A stretch of DNA of 64,000 nt from Balanoglossus misakiensis (lineage: Eukaryota > Hemichordata), in assembly GCA_040954595.2 (NCBI GenBank), contig CM082589.2, forward strand, positions 5,642,001-5,706,000. Direction: 5' to 3'. The notes under the pieces are model-generated. The model was not told the origin of the DNA. It saw only the letters and a program-made list of their open reading frames with translations, and made no database searches. Each line of letters starts with the position of its first letter. The stretch's first letter is position 1. This document shows, one piece after another, positions 1 through 10,982 of the stretch. Both the position numbers and the translations under genes were made by a program.

Positions 1-1141
1 TAGTTGGCGTGTTGATATTAGGGCAGACGCCGAGACTGGTCACAGACTGCTGTCATTGCTTGTATACTCTAGTGTGTGTATACGACTCGGGGTGATGAAA
101 TAGAACCGATACGATATATAGATATATCACACATCCTCAACGACGGACTTGGCTTGGTATGTCACCCTATCGCCAAAAACCAGACGCATCCAGCATCTGG
201 TCGAAGTGGGATGGGCCAGTTTGGATGAGTGGTTTTCACGTCAGGGGCGCAGGAGGGCGGCCTTTGTTACCACAGCACCAGGAGCATGTGACTGCCAGAA
301 AGCTGGAGCCGAAATGCCCGAAAATGGTTATTTCAATATTGAAAAGAAAGTCATTTAGCCATGTGCAACGGCCATTAATGTCTGATTGTGTAATCGTATA
401 TCTGCCATCTATATCAATTTTCCCATGACGTGTACAATGTATCCAAACTCTTGTCCCATAAAAGCATTGTATGAATATATTAAATACATAATTACTATCT
501 CAGAAAATGACTAAAATATCGTGAAAGGGAAAGTCTTATTGACCTCGTGCACTGAAAAAACGAGACACGTTGTGTATCTAGCTAACGTTGCCTTTTTCTC
601 ACGGCGCCTTCTGAAAATAGAACAGAGCCAGTCGTTTCATGTCAGAACAAGCACCATCTTTTTTCATAGTGGAAAGACTTGAAGGCTGGCGAAATTAAAA
701 CTACAATGGTGCGGAATACCCAGATACCCAATTTGGAAGCCTTCAACTAGCCTGTGTATTTGTGACTGCGAGAGAAAGACTGTGGCGTCGTCATATGACC
801 TCAGCTTTCCAACGCTACTGTCTTCAATCTGGCATTTGGTACATAGTAAAAGGAAATATGTCATAGATTTCAATGCCCGCTGACGAAAACCTGTTCCCGA
901 TAAAAAATAGGTGTTCAGCTATTGTGAATCGACAGAAAGGGCTTGATTAAATTTTAACTAGTATTGTCTGGATATGAAATAATAATACCTCTTCGGTCAA
1001 AATATCTAAAATCACCAAAATGCAGCGAGCATTAAATGAAAAGAACGATTGTTTCTAATCCTCTGGGTTCTGCCACCTTCACTATCAGTTGTACTCGATT
1101 CATGTCTTGAACTAAATTGAAATTTAACATCGTTCTATTTT
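1..1141. other. Gene-free left edge
   Basis: I see no coding exon with convincing splice sites or protein-like composition here. The sequence is unique-looking and moderately AT-rich, with no microsatellite or inverted repeat of note. Short open frames exist on both strands, but they lack family resemblance. The stretch could be intergenic or an intron of a gene lying outside the window. Confidence 0.5.
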
Positions 1142-1467
1142 CTAATCACAAGCAGTCTGATAACGAAGATGGCCGCATAGCAAGATGATTCCGCTCACCA
1201 GACAAAGAAATACTGCCATGTTACGTTTGACCTCTTCCAAAATCTGAAGAATTGCTTTTCGCCCCATGATAACCGAACTGATCAAAATCGACCAATTATC
1301 GGCCATCGCATCGCGTCCATCATCGCTCCATAATCGAGACGCGCTCATGTGTGTCACCCGTTCCATAAAATACTTTATACTGCGATGATGGATGTTAAAA
1401 TCAACAGCAAGTTTTGAAAATGGAGTAACGTGGTTCATGTAATTATCTTTCGAATCCAGATACAAGA
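1142..1467 (-). CDS. Candidate 3'-terminal exon: death-fold-like domain plus hydrophobic C-terminus
   Basis: An open frame of about 107 codons runs to a TAG stop at 1142 on the minus strand. A possible acceptor (TTTTAG) precedes its 5' end at 1467. The first ~75 residues have a helical pattern like a death-fold domain: FSKLA near the start, a central aromatic and hydrophobic helix, then WSILI and GRKAILQILE, which recall the 'W..L...GR..l...L' pattern of DEATH/UNC5-type domains. A hydrophobic segment of about 16 residues (MAVFLCLVSGIILLCG) follows, then a short polar end, so it could be a tail-anchored or single-pass protein. No upstream exons were found that I could join to it. It may be part of a gene, a pseudogene remnant or chance. 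The family match is by eye only. Confidence 0.3.
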
Positions 1468-2162
1468 CTAAAATGTTGTTAGCTCTGCTGGTAAGTGTTC
1501 AGACTATGTGCGTGTCAATACTTTTTTTCGTCAATGACCGAAACGTAAATGCATATCCATCAAACATTCGGTGCATTCGGGGCCATCACCTGACAGATTC
1601 AGTTTATCGATTTTTATCACGCAAATTTAGGCAGAATTGAAACGCTACAGTGTCCCTTTTAGCTGCCTATAAAACTTGGGGCTTGCACGCAATGGCACAC
1701 TATGTTACTCGATTCGAAATGTATAATTTTATTACCCGTTGTGGATCTATGTAATGAAAATATTCAATCAATTACCCCATAGAATTCTGTGTTCATGATT
1801 GCATTATCCCATTACCAGTTTAAAAATCGCGTCAAGGACACGGTGGTCCCATTGAGTGATTACACAAGAAAAAGTCTACACCGGAGTACATGGCCATATA
1901 CAGACAGACACACACACATAGCGAGAGATCAATGGGCAACACTGACTGACCGATAAGCTGCTAATGGCATATGTACTGTACATACACTAAATAGAACAGC
2001 TGGCCTCTTTAAAACTTAGCCAGTTATGTAATCGGACATACAGACATACATCCATCCATCCATACATACAGGCGCAACGGTCCCATACCAATGGGACCCA
2101 ACAACAATCTAATATCAGACTGTCGACACAGAGATCTGATGGGACGATGAATGCTAAGATGA

Positions 2163-2283
2163 ACTGTATAGCTCTCAAATCACAGCAAAAGAAGGCGATA
2201 CAAAAGCTTGGGGTGTGTTGCGCTGACCTGCGTTAACAGATCCCGTGAGGAGTACGGTGCCCAGAGCGCTAACACATCCCCAA
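2163..2283 (+). repeat. Unit B copy 1 of a 121-bp direct duplication
   Basis: This 121-bp block is repeated 213 bp downstream at 2376-2496. I see a single substitution (C/T in CCAGAG[C/T]GCT), so the duplication is recent. It carries no plausible coding frame. Confidence 0.85.
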
Positions 2284-2375
2284 ACTCCCGCGACCTCTTT
2301 TGCACACAACAATACAATGGCGGCCTCGCACGAGCCTCTCACAAACATAAACATCCCTGTGTCTACAAAATGAAC

Positions 2376-2496
2376 ACTGTATAGCTCTCAAATCACAGCA
2401 AAAGAAGGCGATACAAAAGCTTGGGGTGTGTTGCGCTGACCTGCGTTAACAGATCCCGTGAGGAGTACGGTGCCCAGAGTGCTAACACATCCCCAA
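2376..2496 (+). repeat. Unit B copy 2 of a 121-bp direct duplication
   Basis: Nearly identical partner of 2163-2283. The two are separated by about 90 bp of unrelated sequence rich in short C/A runs. Confidence 0.85.
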
Positions 2497-3920
2497 TACG
2501 AACTCATGGACACAAACTATTTATATTTCTAGGTCCAAAACTTTAACTACAGTGAGACAAAACTGTTAGGCTTTTCTCATATTTAAATCAAGTATTGAAA
2601 TGCAAAATAAAGTGTTAAAATGCAAATTAAGACCGACGGGAGTGGTTCTTCTTTTCTCCAATGAAGTTCAACTTTGCTCAATGGGCAAACACTGACTGAC
2701 CCATAAGCTGCCAATTTCATATGTACTGTACATACACTAAATAGAACAGCTGGCCTCTTTAAAACTTAGCCAGTTATGTAATCATTCAGGAATTTGCTGT
2801 GTTTATGTGAATAACAGGAGGGAGTTTCTGCCTAATTAAAACAACTCAATAAAGTAAATACACACCACTTTGCAAAGCAATCTGACCAGTAGTTCTTGAG
2901 TTACTGAGTTTTGACCAAATTCACATTTTTCCAGCTAATTTGCATATTTTTGGCAATGACAACTTCATTTGAACAAACTCCCATCTACAGCCCAGCCTGC
3001 ATCAGCACACCAAATATTGAGGTGATACGCGCAGCGGTTTTCAAGTTTTTGATGTGGACGGACATACAGACATACATCCATCCATACATACATAAATCCA
3101 TACATACATACATACAGACGCAACCGATCCCATAAGGTCCCATGGTACATACCAATGGGACCCAAAAATCACACGGTAATATCCAAGCGGTATTTTATGT
3201 TGAATATGACAGTTCACAACATTTTATAACACTGGTGTTCTGGATTTTACTTTTAGCCCTAAAAAGCCGAAAATATATTTATATACCATATGCTAGGACA
3301 TTATTTTCACTGCATGTTTACCCAGTGGATATTTACCCCTACACTACCCCTAGCTGATGAGTTGGAATATCCGAGCGGTAATTGTCTAGGAGTATCCCTG
3401 ATACATGTATACCTTTATGTGTTTAAAAGATGGACGTTAATTGCTTCTTCCACCCTACAGCCGGATCGGTAGCTCTATGCCAATAAAGTTATTAATATAA
3501 ATAATAATTACAGCAACACACGGGCGCGAAATCCACTTTTTCTTAAATTTACTAATTTTATATTACAATGTCCAGGACTATATGTGTACAGTCACTCATT
3601 TTCTCCAAAGCGAAGAGAACACGATGACAATCGCCGAGGCTGCTGTTTCAGCTTTCCCGTCGGGTTCACTCACAAAACGCCCCGAGGCCGTCATGCCCAT
3701 CGCTCGTACTATATGAGTCGATCTATCGGTGATGGGTGACACCCCTGAGATAAAAAAATGCGATGTAAAACATCTTGTTAAATCGAGCGACACCCGACAC
3801 CAGCAACGGATACGCCATGAATTTTTCACTAAGCAAAGTTATCATCGTGTATGGGCTACTGGCTTGAAGAAAATTGCAGCGTGTGTGAGTGTAGACCGAC
3901 TATGCGGCACGTATGGGTGA

Positions 3921-3989
<69 letters not shown>

Positions 3990-4009
3990 CATCCATCCAT
4001 CCATCCATC
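3921..4009 (+). repeat. (CTAT)n-(CCAT)n compound microsatellite
   Basis: A pure CTAT tract of about 67 bp passes directly into five CCAT units. The repetitive YLSI and PSIH peptides read across it are translation artefacts. Confidence 0.95.
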
Positions 4010-4301
4010 GCCTGTCTATTCTATATCTACACACATAGGGAAGGGATATCATGAAAATGACTTCAAATTTGATTGGTCACTGCATCCAATATTGAGTCAG
4101 TAATGCGTAGCAATCGATGATGGCTAACATATGTCGTTATTATCGGCAGTTTGTGATATAACGAGTAGCTAATAGGTCTTTTCACACTGCCAGTCATTCG
4201 AAAGCTTTGTTCGCTTGACTCGTTTTAAATACACGTTCAAATAAATCGATAAATGTTCCGCTCTCTCTATCTCTCTCTTTCCCTCTGCCTTTCTCTTTCT
4301 C

Positions 4302-4303
<2 letters not shown>

Positions 4304-4350
<47 letters not shown>

Positions 4351-4353
4351 ATG
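4304..4353 (+). repeat. (GT)n-(GTAT)n microsatellite
   Basis: About 15 GT dinucleotides are followed by about five GTAT units, just downstream of a CT/TC-rich stretch at 4259-4300. Confidence 0.95.
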
Positions 4354-7300
4354 AAATATATATGATACAATGATGAAGATCATGATATACATGCGACATA
4401 TACATTGCCAAGAAGTCACGCTTTAGTTATAAATAACAAGGACCTGTATCAAAAATGTTGAAATGACTGAGTGAAAATAGTTTAAATTTATAAACACAGA
4501 CTGCGCGCCGTACAGGGAACAATTGAAAAACCGAAGATCAAATTTATAAACAGATTGCGTGTGACACATGTATGTTATAAGGACTACTTGTCGGCTAAAC
4601 GTTTTAATATCCCCTCTTGTTGAGACCGTGTTTATTTTAATCTCCAGCCCACGTTGTAAAGTTATTGAGACTGTTCAAAATGCGCGTGATCCCAGAGCCA
4701 GCTATGCATTATTTAATATCAGAGTAAAAATATGAGCAGATGTCCCGCGTTCGTTCCACTTCATCTGGCTTGCAATATGCTCTGGTGTCGAATTCTGTGA
4801 AAATTAGAACTCGATAACACCGAGTTTTATTTCTATAGAATTCGACTATCCCTCGCTAGTCGCACGATGCAAAGTTCCCATTAATGACCAATTGTATATG
4901 CGATTGTCCCGCGAGATTCCAGCTTCCCAGTTTACATGTTATCTCTGCGAATATAAATATTTTAGTACTGACTCCCGAAAGCCATATATAAAATATTTTC
5001 TCACATTTCAGAAAAGTCCATTAAAAGATCGCTATTGGAAATTTTGTAAAACGTTATTACCGTTTAAACAGAACTTGACACGCTCACGTATCGATTTCTG
5101 CCTTAATTCGTGTCATAATTACAAAGGCTTAATTTTTCAGTTTTTTTTAGAATCCTAGCGGGATACCGTCTATGTCTCCGCGTTTCTCATCGCATTTGTT
5201 TACACGTCATACCTTTTCCCCCACGCTTTCTTCAATTCACATTTCCCACCACCCTCTCTACATCCCATGCCCAATTTGACCCCCCCCCCCCCTAAAACGC
5301 AAAATCGGTATGTTATCAGCAGCGCAAGTGAGAATCAAATCACCATACACGTCACAGCAGAACGAAAGTCCCAGTGAGGTAAAGGTGCAAATGAAATACA
5401 CCATTGCACCAGCGTTCTCTGACAAAACTGGACCTATAAGGGGGAAGGGCACAGGGACCCCCATGGGACTGAAGGACGATTCCTTGAGCGAGGTGCCAAA
5501 ATCCTGCCGGGCATGGAGGCTCCGTGAACCATCTGGATATGTTTGCCATGGCATCTATTGTTAGAAGGCCGTCACAAATTAACTGGCCGGTGTAAGTGTG
5601 AAGTGGTGATATGTGCATAATAACCCCGTACCAGGAACTTTTAATAGTGTCACACCGCGGATGTGTTGAATACATGCATGTGTCAAAATAGGAAAACCAC
5701 AACGCTTCGCTGCACATGGAGTGTTTGATGTCAGTGGCACTTTCGAAGTATTCGTTTTCTTGTTTGTTTTTTCCTCCCCTTCCCTTCACTAGTTTACTCC
5801 TACACTCGAGTTATTTTTGTATACCAGTGATCGGTCTTTTCATCACGCTTCCATTTCTCAGGTCTTCCTGATTGCTTGAGTCTATGTACAGAGGTGCTCG
5901 CAACTACAATTTGACTAGTCGCCTTCACCGTTTGATTTCCTGCACGCACCCCGTTCCTAGCTCAATACCGCTGTCTTGTTTGGGGTTGCTTTTTTTAAAC
6001 CTGGTGTAGTCTGTCTTAGTATAAACCACACATTCATTGTAATAAATACACCTTCCGCATATATAGACTACGATAGGCAAAACAGCCAGCAAGCAGCGCT
6101 AAGTCAAGTATCGTATTACGCATGCGCTGATTGGCCCTGCTTCCATCTTGTCGGTCAATCGAAAAGCAACTGTTTGATTTATTTGATCGATACCCGAGGA
6201 AAGATAACACAGATGCGAGTGAGATTGTTTCATTTCGTCTCGCGGGAGTTGTCACGGCAAACGCAATCCGTGAGAACCTGGCCGAATTTTATTCATCGGT
6301 TCAGCTTTTATCATCGAAGCATGTTCAGATCAAATGCAAGATTGAACACGTGTTTTGTCGGCAGTTTGTTGAAAAGGGCTAAAACAGGACCAAACAGTAA
6401 TATCATATAGACTATAGGCGGATTGGATTTTTAATAGACTAGGCAATCAGCAGTGTCGCTTCGTGGGAACACTTGCTCATATTTAAAATTAAGTTAGTTG
6501 CTTCTGGTGCGTGTTGTCACTCGGTAAAGTCTCAGGCTGGTGAATAAATTAAGCTTTCAGTCAGTCAGCGAGCGTGTGACATAATTAGAGAAACACGTGA
6601 ATCTAGCCCCAATAATTTTCAAACTTCATTAAACGTTTCTTGGTGAGCGCGATAGCATGACGTGATATTTCAGTTAGAATCGGGCTAAAATTGCCTAATT
6701 ATTTTGGAAAAGTTCCAGCTACATTAGGACTTCCGGGAAATTGCCTTATGGGAAAAGCAACAGCGACACTTCAACGTGCGTCTGTGACGGAGAATAAAAT
6801 CATGATTTATAAATTCGCACCAGAAAATAAAGAGTTGACGACTTTAAAAAATGCATTAAATACGGGAAGTGCGTGTGTCGGCGACCAATAGTTTGTTTCT
6901 GACAAACGACGTTTTCCCATCATGCTAATGGAGATGAGAATCGTGTCCATACACGACACGATACGTTTTCGATATTTATGTTTTATCGGTTAATTACGTC
7001 GATGCACGAAAAAGTGCATGTTTAAACCTATCCTAGTTTAAAACGTTAGCATTCAAAATTCTGCATTAAACGAACAGTCCAACTAGAAGACAAAAAGAAA
7101 CCGAATTTTGATGTGATGTTTTCAGTATACTTTTTGTCACCAAGCCCCCAAAGAAATTTTACATTATTGTGATTATACACTTCAGCGATCGGGAGAGAAA
7201 GTGTATTTCCCAATTTGTCGCACTGACAAAAATGATACTACTATGTACAAGCAGAACCGTTAGATGGTTTCCAGTTTTGAAGTAATTTCCTAAACCTTTT

Positions 7301-7361
7301 CAAAGTAGAGTATATGATTTCCAGGCTTTTCCCATCAAAGACTTGGGCGGATCATCGGATG
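4354..7361. other. Gene-free stretch
   Basis: No gene can be supported here. Several overlapping open frames at 5.3-5.8 kb and 6.0-6.4 kb have unlike compositions in different frames and no splice-site or family support. The only simple repeat is a C12 tract at 5281-5292. Confidence 0.45.
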
Positions 7362-7715
7362 ACAACATCCTGGACGAAACTTTGCATTTTAATGACGTTA
7401 TTAATTTTAACGGTTTGTGTAAACCTATTCCTTTCTTCTCTTCTCGCTGTTATCGTAAACCGAGAACACGACGGGAAAAAATCAACTGAAGGAGGACGTT
7501 CCAGTCGCGTTCGGCGCCTGACGCGGGGAGGGGAGAAGGCGCGCGTTCATCGGACGCGCTCCCGTGCAGTTACTCTGCCAAGTGAGATATTTGTGAACGA
7601 TGAACTAGCATATTATCAAACTGCGGGTTCCTCTGATATTACACGTAAAACCACTATTTCTACCCGGCTTCCACGGCGTGCGTGGTCGATACCGTCTCGA
7701 ATAACTAATCACTAA
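7362..7715 (+). CDS. Candidate membrane-anchor or signal-peptide exon
   Basis: From an ATG at 7362 the frame stays open for 117 codons to a stop at about 7713. The N-terminus reads as a few polar residues, then a strong ~30-residue hydrophobic stretch (CILMTLLILTVCVNLFL and SSLLAVIV), then a very basic region with RRLTR, RTRSR-type pairs. That is the layout of a secreted precursor or a type II membrane protein. No homologous family is recognised and no downstream exon could be joined, although a GTAAAA at about 7644 could serve as a donor. It may be chance. Confidence 0.2.
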   Translation, partial: TTSWTKLCILMTLLILTVCVNLFLSSLLAVIVNREHDGKKSTEGGRSSRVRRLTRGGEKARVHRTRSRAVTLPSEIFVNDELAYYQTAGSSDITRKTTISTRLPRRAWSIPSRITNH

Positions 7716-9135
7716 CAGGAGAAGCCTGCATCGCGTTTCGAGATGGTCCATTTTTATGATGAACTGTAATTTGATCGGCGGCGCAGTTCTTTGACTCCTG
7801 GCCTGAGAAATCTTCTTCAAAAACCTCGACACGAAACATTCGTGCGCCGTAAATATTTTACAAGAATTCAGCGTTCGTTAATCCAGAACCATCCCCTCAT
7901 AACGAAGCGATCGCAGCGTGTTTCAATATTTAAGGCGTTTCTCTATCGCAAAATGAAGATTAGAAATTTCCCCTCAATGCTACGCTAAATACAGAGAGTG
8001 ACTCATGCTGCAGTTTCGAACTTCATTATCGTATTAAAAGCAATATTGGGATTGTGCGAGAGAACGCTCAGAGCTTCTTTTTAACACAACCAGGTCATTG
8101 TATTTTCCAGTTTTAAAAAAGGTGTCATATTCATAAAGCTTGAGTCTTGTCGAGTGACGTGTTCGAGTTTCTGGTAGATTTTAAGGGGCGAAGTCGACGG
8201 TGGCGCAATGCGGATCCCGGGCGAAATCACCGCCGCGCAGCGCGAATGCAGGATTAAGAAGTTCCAATTCGGGAAAAGCGCGCATTAAGAGGATTGCCAT
8301 GGTAATCGGCGGGGTTTAGCGCCAAAGATACCCGTAGCAACAACTGGAAATGCGTTCTCGGTCGTTGCTGATACCATGATGCGGCGAATGAAAAGTTCAT
8401 GAATGGGCTTGGAGCTATCTCGGCTCCGATATATACCGCTGCACGGGATTACGCAAACTGTTCCCATTGAACCGTAATCGTATCTTCTCCCTTGCGACGG
8501 AAAAGAAATTCCCTCTTTTTGAGATTTGGCGGTATCTTTGCGCTGGGCGGGGCAATTAAAGTGCATGGCCGAGGATAATAATATCGCTCGGAAATGTTGA
8601 AATAAATCAACGCGGAGAAGATATCGTTCCAAAATGGCCGCCCTCATGCAGAAACGACCTGCGAGATAACAACACAAACATTATCGCATGCTGTCCTTCT
8701 GCACATACACATGAAACACATCCAGAAATCCTCGATTGTTCGAAGCGACTTGGATTTTCGTGAAGCAAGCTATGAGCAGACAAGAACAGCAAAGATTGCC
8801 GTCGTTGGCATATTCCAAAACCCAATTACCAGATGACAAAACACCATAGCGATAGCGATAACCTGGATATGGTGGAAAACACTATGAATAATTTATCTAT
8901 ACCTTGGGTTATTCTTCTCGTTGGTTTTATTCTATCAATTACATTTTCCCCGAACTGTCAGATTTGTGAATAGGTGAGCCTTGATGATAATCATTTTGAA
9001 GGGGAAAATGGACCAAGCAGAATTGATGTACGAAGAAGATTTTGAATAGCCCTATAATCCCAAGCATGTACAGCAGATACGATTCAGGTATTAGGCATAT
9101 TGTTGTATACCATCGCGATCATGAGATTTGAAATA

Positions 9136-9177
9136 TCTCTCTCTCTCTCTTCCCACCTCTCTCTCCCTCTCCCTCCC
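9136..9177 (+). repeat. CT-rich microsatellite
   Basis: Runs of CT with interruptions (CTCTCTCTCT, CTCTCTCCCTCTCCCTC). Confidence 0.9.
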
Positions 9178-9601
9178 AAAGCCAATCATCAGAATCACTA
9201 GACAGGTTCAGCATTTTTCTTGAATGTAAAGTCTCATGTCGCACTAATTATTTGCTCATCACAATACATAAACACGTGACAATAGGCTCTGTTAAAGATC
9301 TTAACACAGTCGCCATGTACAACGGCGAGGGGACGTCGACATACGGTTAATTTTGGTTTGAAAAGAAAACGCAACGTGAATCCAGCGAGACCAAAGGATA
9401 TATGTGTAATGTTTTTTCGTTGTCTCAACTGAACTCTTGATCATCACTAAGTAGAAGTCTGGCCACACCAAATTAAAAAATTCAACATACATATTCGTAA
9501 TCGAATTCTTAATCAACGAATAAATACTATGGGTTCTATTATTACTTTTAATCAGGCGATGAAAAGAAAAGTAATTCTAATCTCTCTCGTTTTCCTCGCC
9601 A

Positions 9602-9602
9602 C

Positions 9603-9634
<32 letters not shown>

Positions 9635-9635
9635 G
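9602..9635 (+). repeat. (CT)n microsatellite
   Basis: About twelve uninterrupted CT units followed by GTCTCTCTG. Confidence 0.9.
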
Positions 9636-10967
9636 AGACCAGTTTTGTTGTCTCCAGCGACACGCGCACGGAGTGTCTCTTTGGGATTCAATTGTTCAGA
9701 CTTTCTCCGCGCCGATGAGTCCCACACCGATAAATATAAACCACTGCACGTGAGGCAAAAATGCCGAGGAAAGAAATCATCCCAAGCCGTGCCGTGATAA
9801 ACGCGCTAAATTACTTCAACCGATCATTAAAGACCGGAGTCTGCGTTTATTTTAATGTCGGCGCGCCACACGCTATTTTTTCGCATTTTCGTGATTAAAA
9901 AACGAAGCCTCATGATTCTATAAGTGCGCGTCCACCCGATGAAGTATCCAATGGCGATGGCGTGATGTATTTGAGATGCTGCCTTCGCCATCCATCTAAT
10001 AACTTTCCCTCCTGCAGCGGTGAACATTTGAATATTTTCCTTCTTTTAAAACGCCTCGTCATATTCCCATCTTTATGATTAGTAAAAAGCTCGCTAAACC
10101 CAGAGGCGTGATCCTACACACTTTGCTGTGTCGACTCCCAGGCAATGCTGAGTGTTTTTTTTCTGCTTAAAAAGAAGCCGAATTTCTTTCGGCGGAACCT
10201 GTGCCCATGAAATAACCGAGAGATGTGTTTAGGGTCGGGTGGATCGGCATAGCTGAATTTCACCTCATTAGGAGTCATTTATTTTTTTGAACTGCCGAGT
10301 GGAGACAATTTTCAATCAAGCGAAGCGGGGTTCCAGGGGGCGAAAACACGGCGACGCTGTTCTGTTCCGGTTGCATCGTGCTGAGTGCACGTGTGTAAGG
10401 GACGTGGAGTCTTTGAAATATGGAATATTATATAGAAATACCGTGATAAAACTCCATAACATTAGCTTTAATGGCGTTCTGAATAACACAGGTGCAGTGG
10501 GTGCTGCCAATATTCCGTTTGCATTTCCCGAATGCACGTGTGTGCTAAACTGGGGAGATGAGAGCGCTCGTATAACAACCCCGTGCTAATGGCGCAGCGC
10601 TCCGTGTCAGCGTCATCCAATGGACATCGGGCGCGCTGCCGGATTCAATCCCCCGTCTATACGTACATACACGCTGCACATATTAAATAAGGGCCCGGCA
10701 CGCGGCGCTACACTTGGACGTTCGGCAAGCTATGGCCCCCCTGTTGCGTTGCCATGGATATCGGTGAATGATCTAGGCGATTCTGGTTAGAAACTTTCGC
10801 AGCTGACGCTGACTTCATAAGTTGGCTATAGCCACCCGCCGGTTTCGCGTATTCGCGTCAGTGACTGTAATTAATTTTCAATCAAACGGTCCGCGCCGTA
10901 ATGACAGAATTTCATATTTGGGTTGATGGGTCCCGCCAATCGCTTTCCGTGACATTTAATATATCGC

Positions 10968-10982
10968 GGGGGGGGGGGGGGG
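10968..10982 (+). repeat. Poly-G tract
   Basis: A run of about 15 G. Comparable C runs lie at 5281-5292, 13772-13786, 16387-16399, 30397-30412 and 42300-42324, so such tracts recur across the locus. Confidence 0.9.

Larger units (their letters stand above)
1847..3170. repeat. Nested dispersed-repeat complex
   Basis: Three repeated units are interleaved here. Unit A occurs at 1928-2033 and 2677-2783, nearly identical over ~105 bp. Unit B occurs at 2163-2283 and 2376-2496. Unit C, a CATA/CATC-rich stretch ending in CCAATGGGACCCA, occurs at 2034-2101 and 3059-3165. The inverted form GGTCCCATTG is at about 1847, and GGTCCCATGG with CCAATGGGACC near 3137-3165 makes a short hairpin. The order A-C-B-B-A-...-C suggests one transposon inserted into, or duplicated within, another copy. 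No transposase or reverse transcriptase frame is visible, so this is probably non-autonomous. The class is unknown. Confidence 0.7.

Noticed and set aside
5258-5789. Overlapping frames of 84-145 codons on both strands
   Set aside because: Different frames give unrelated proteins, none with family features, and a C12 tract interrupts the region.
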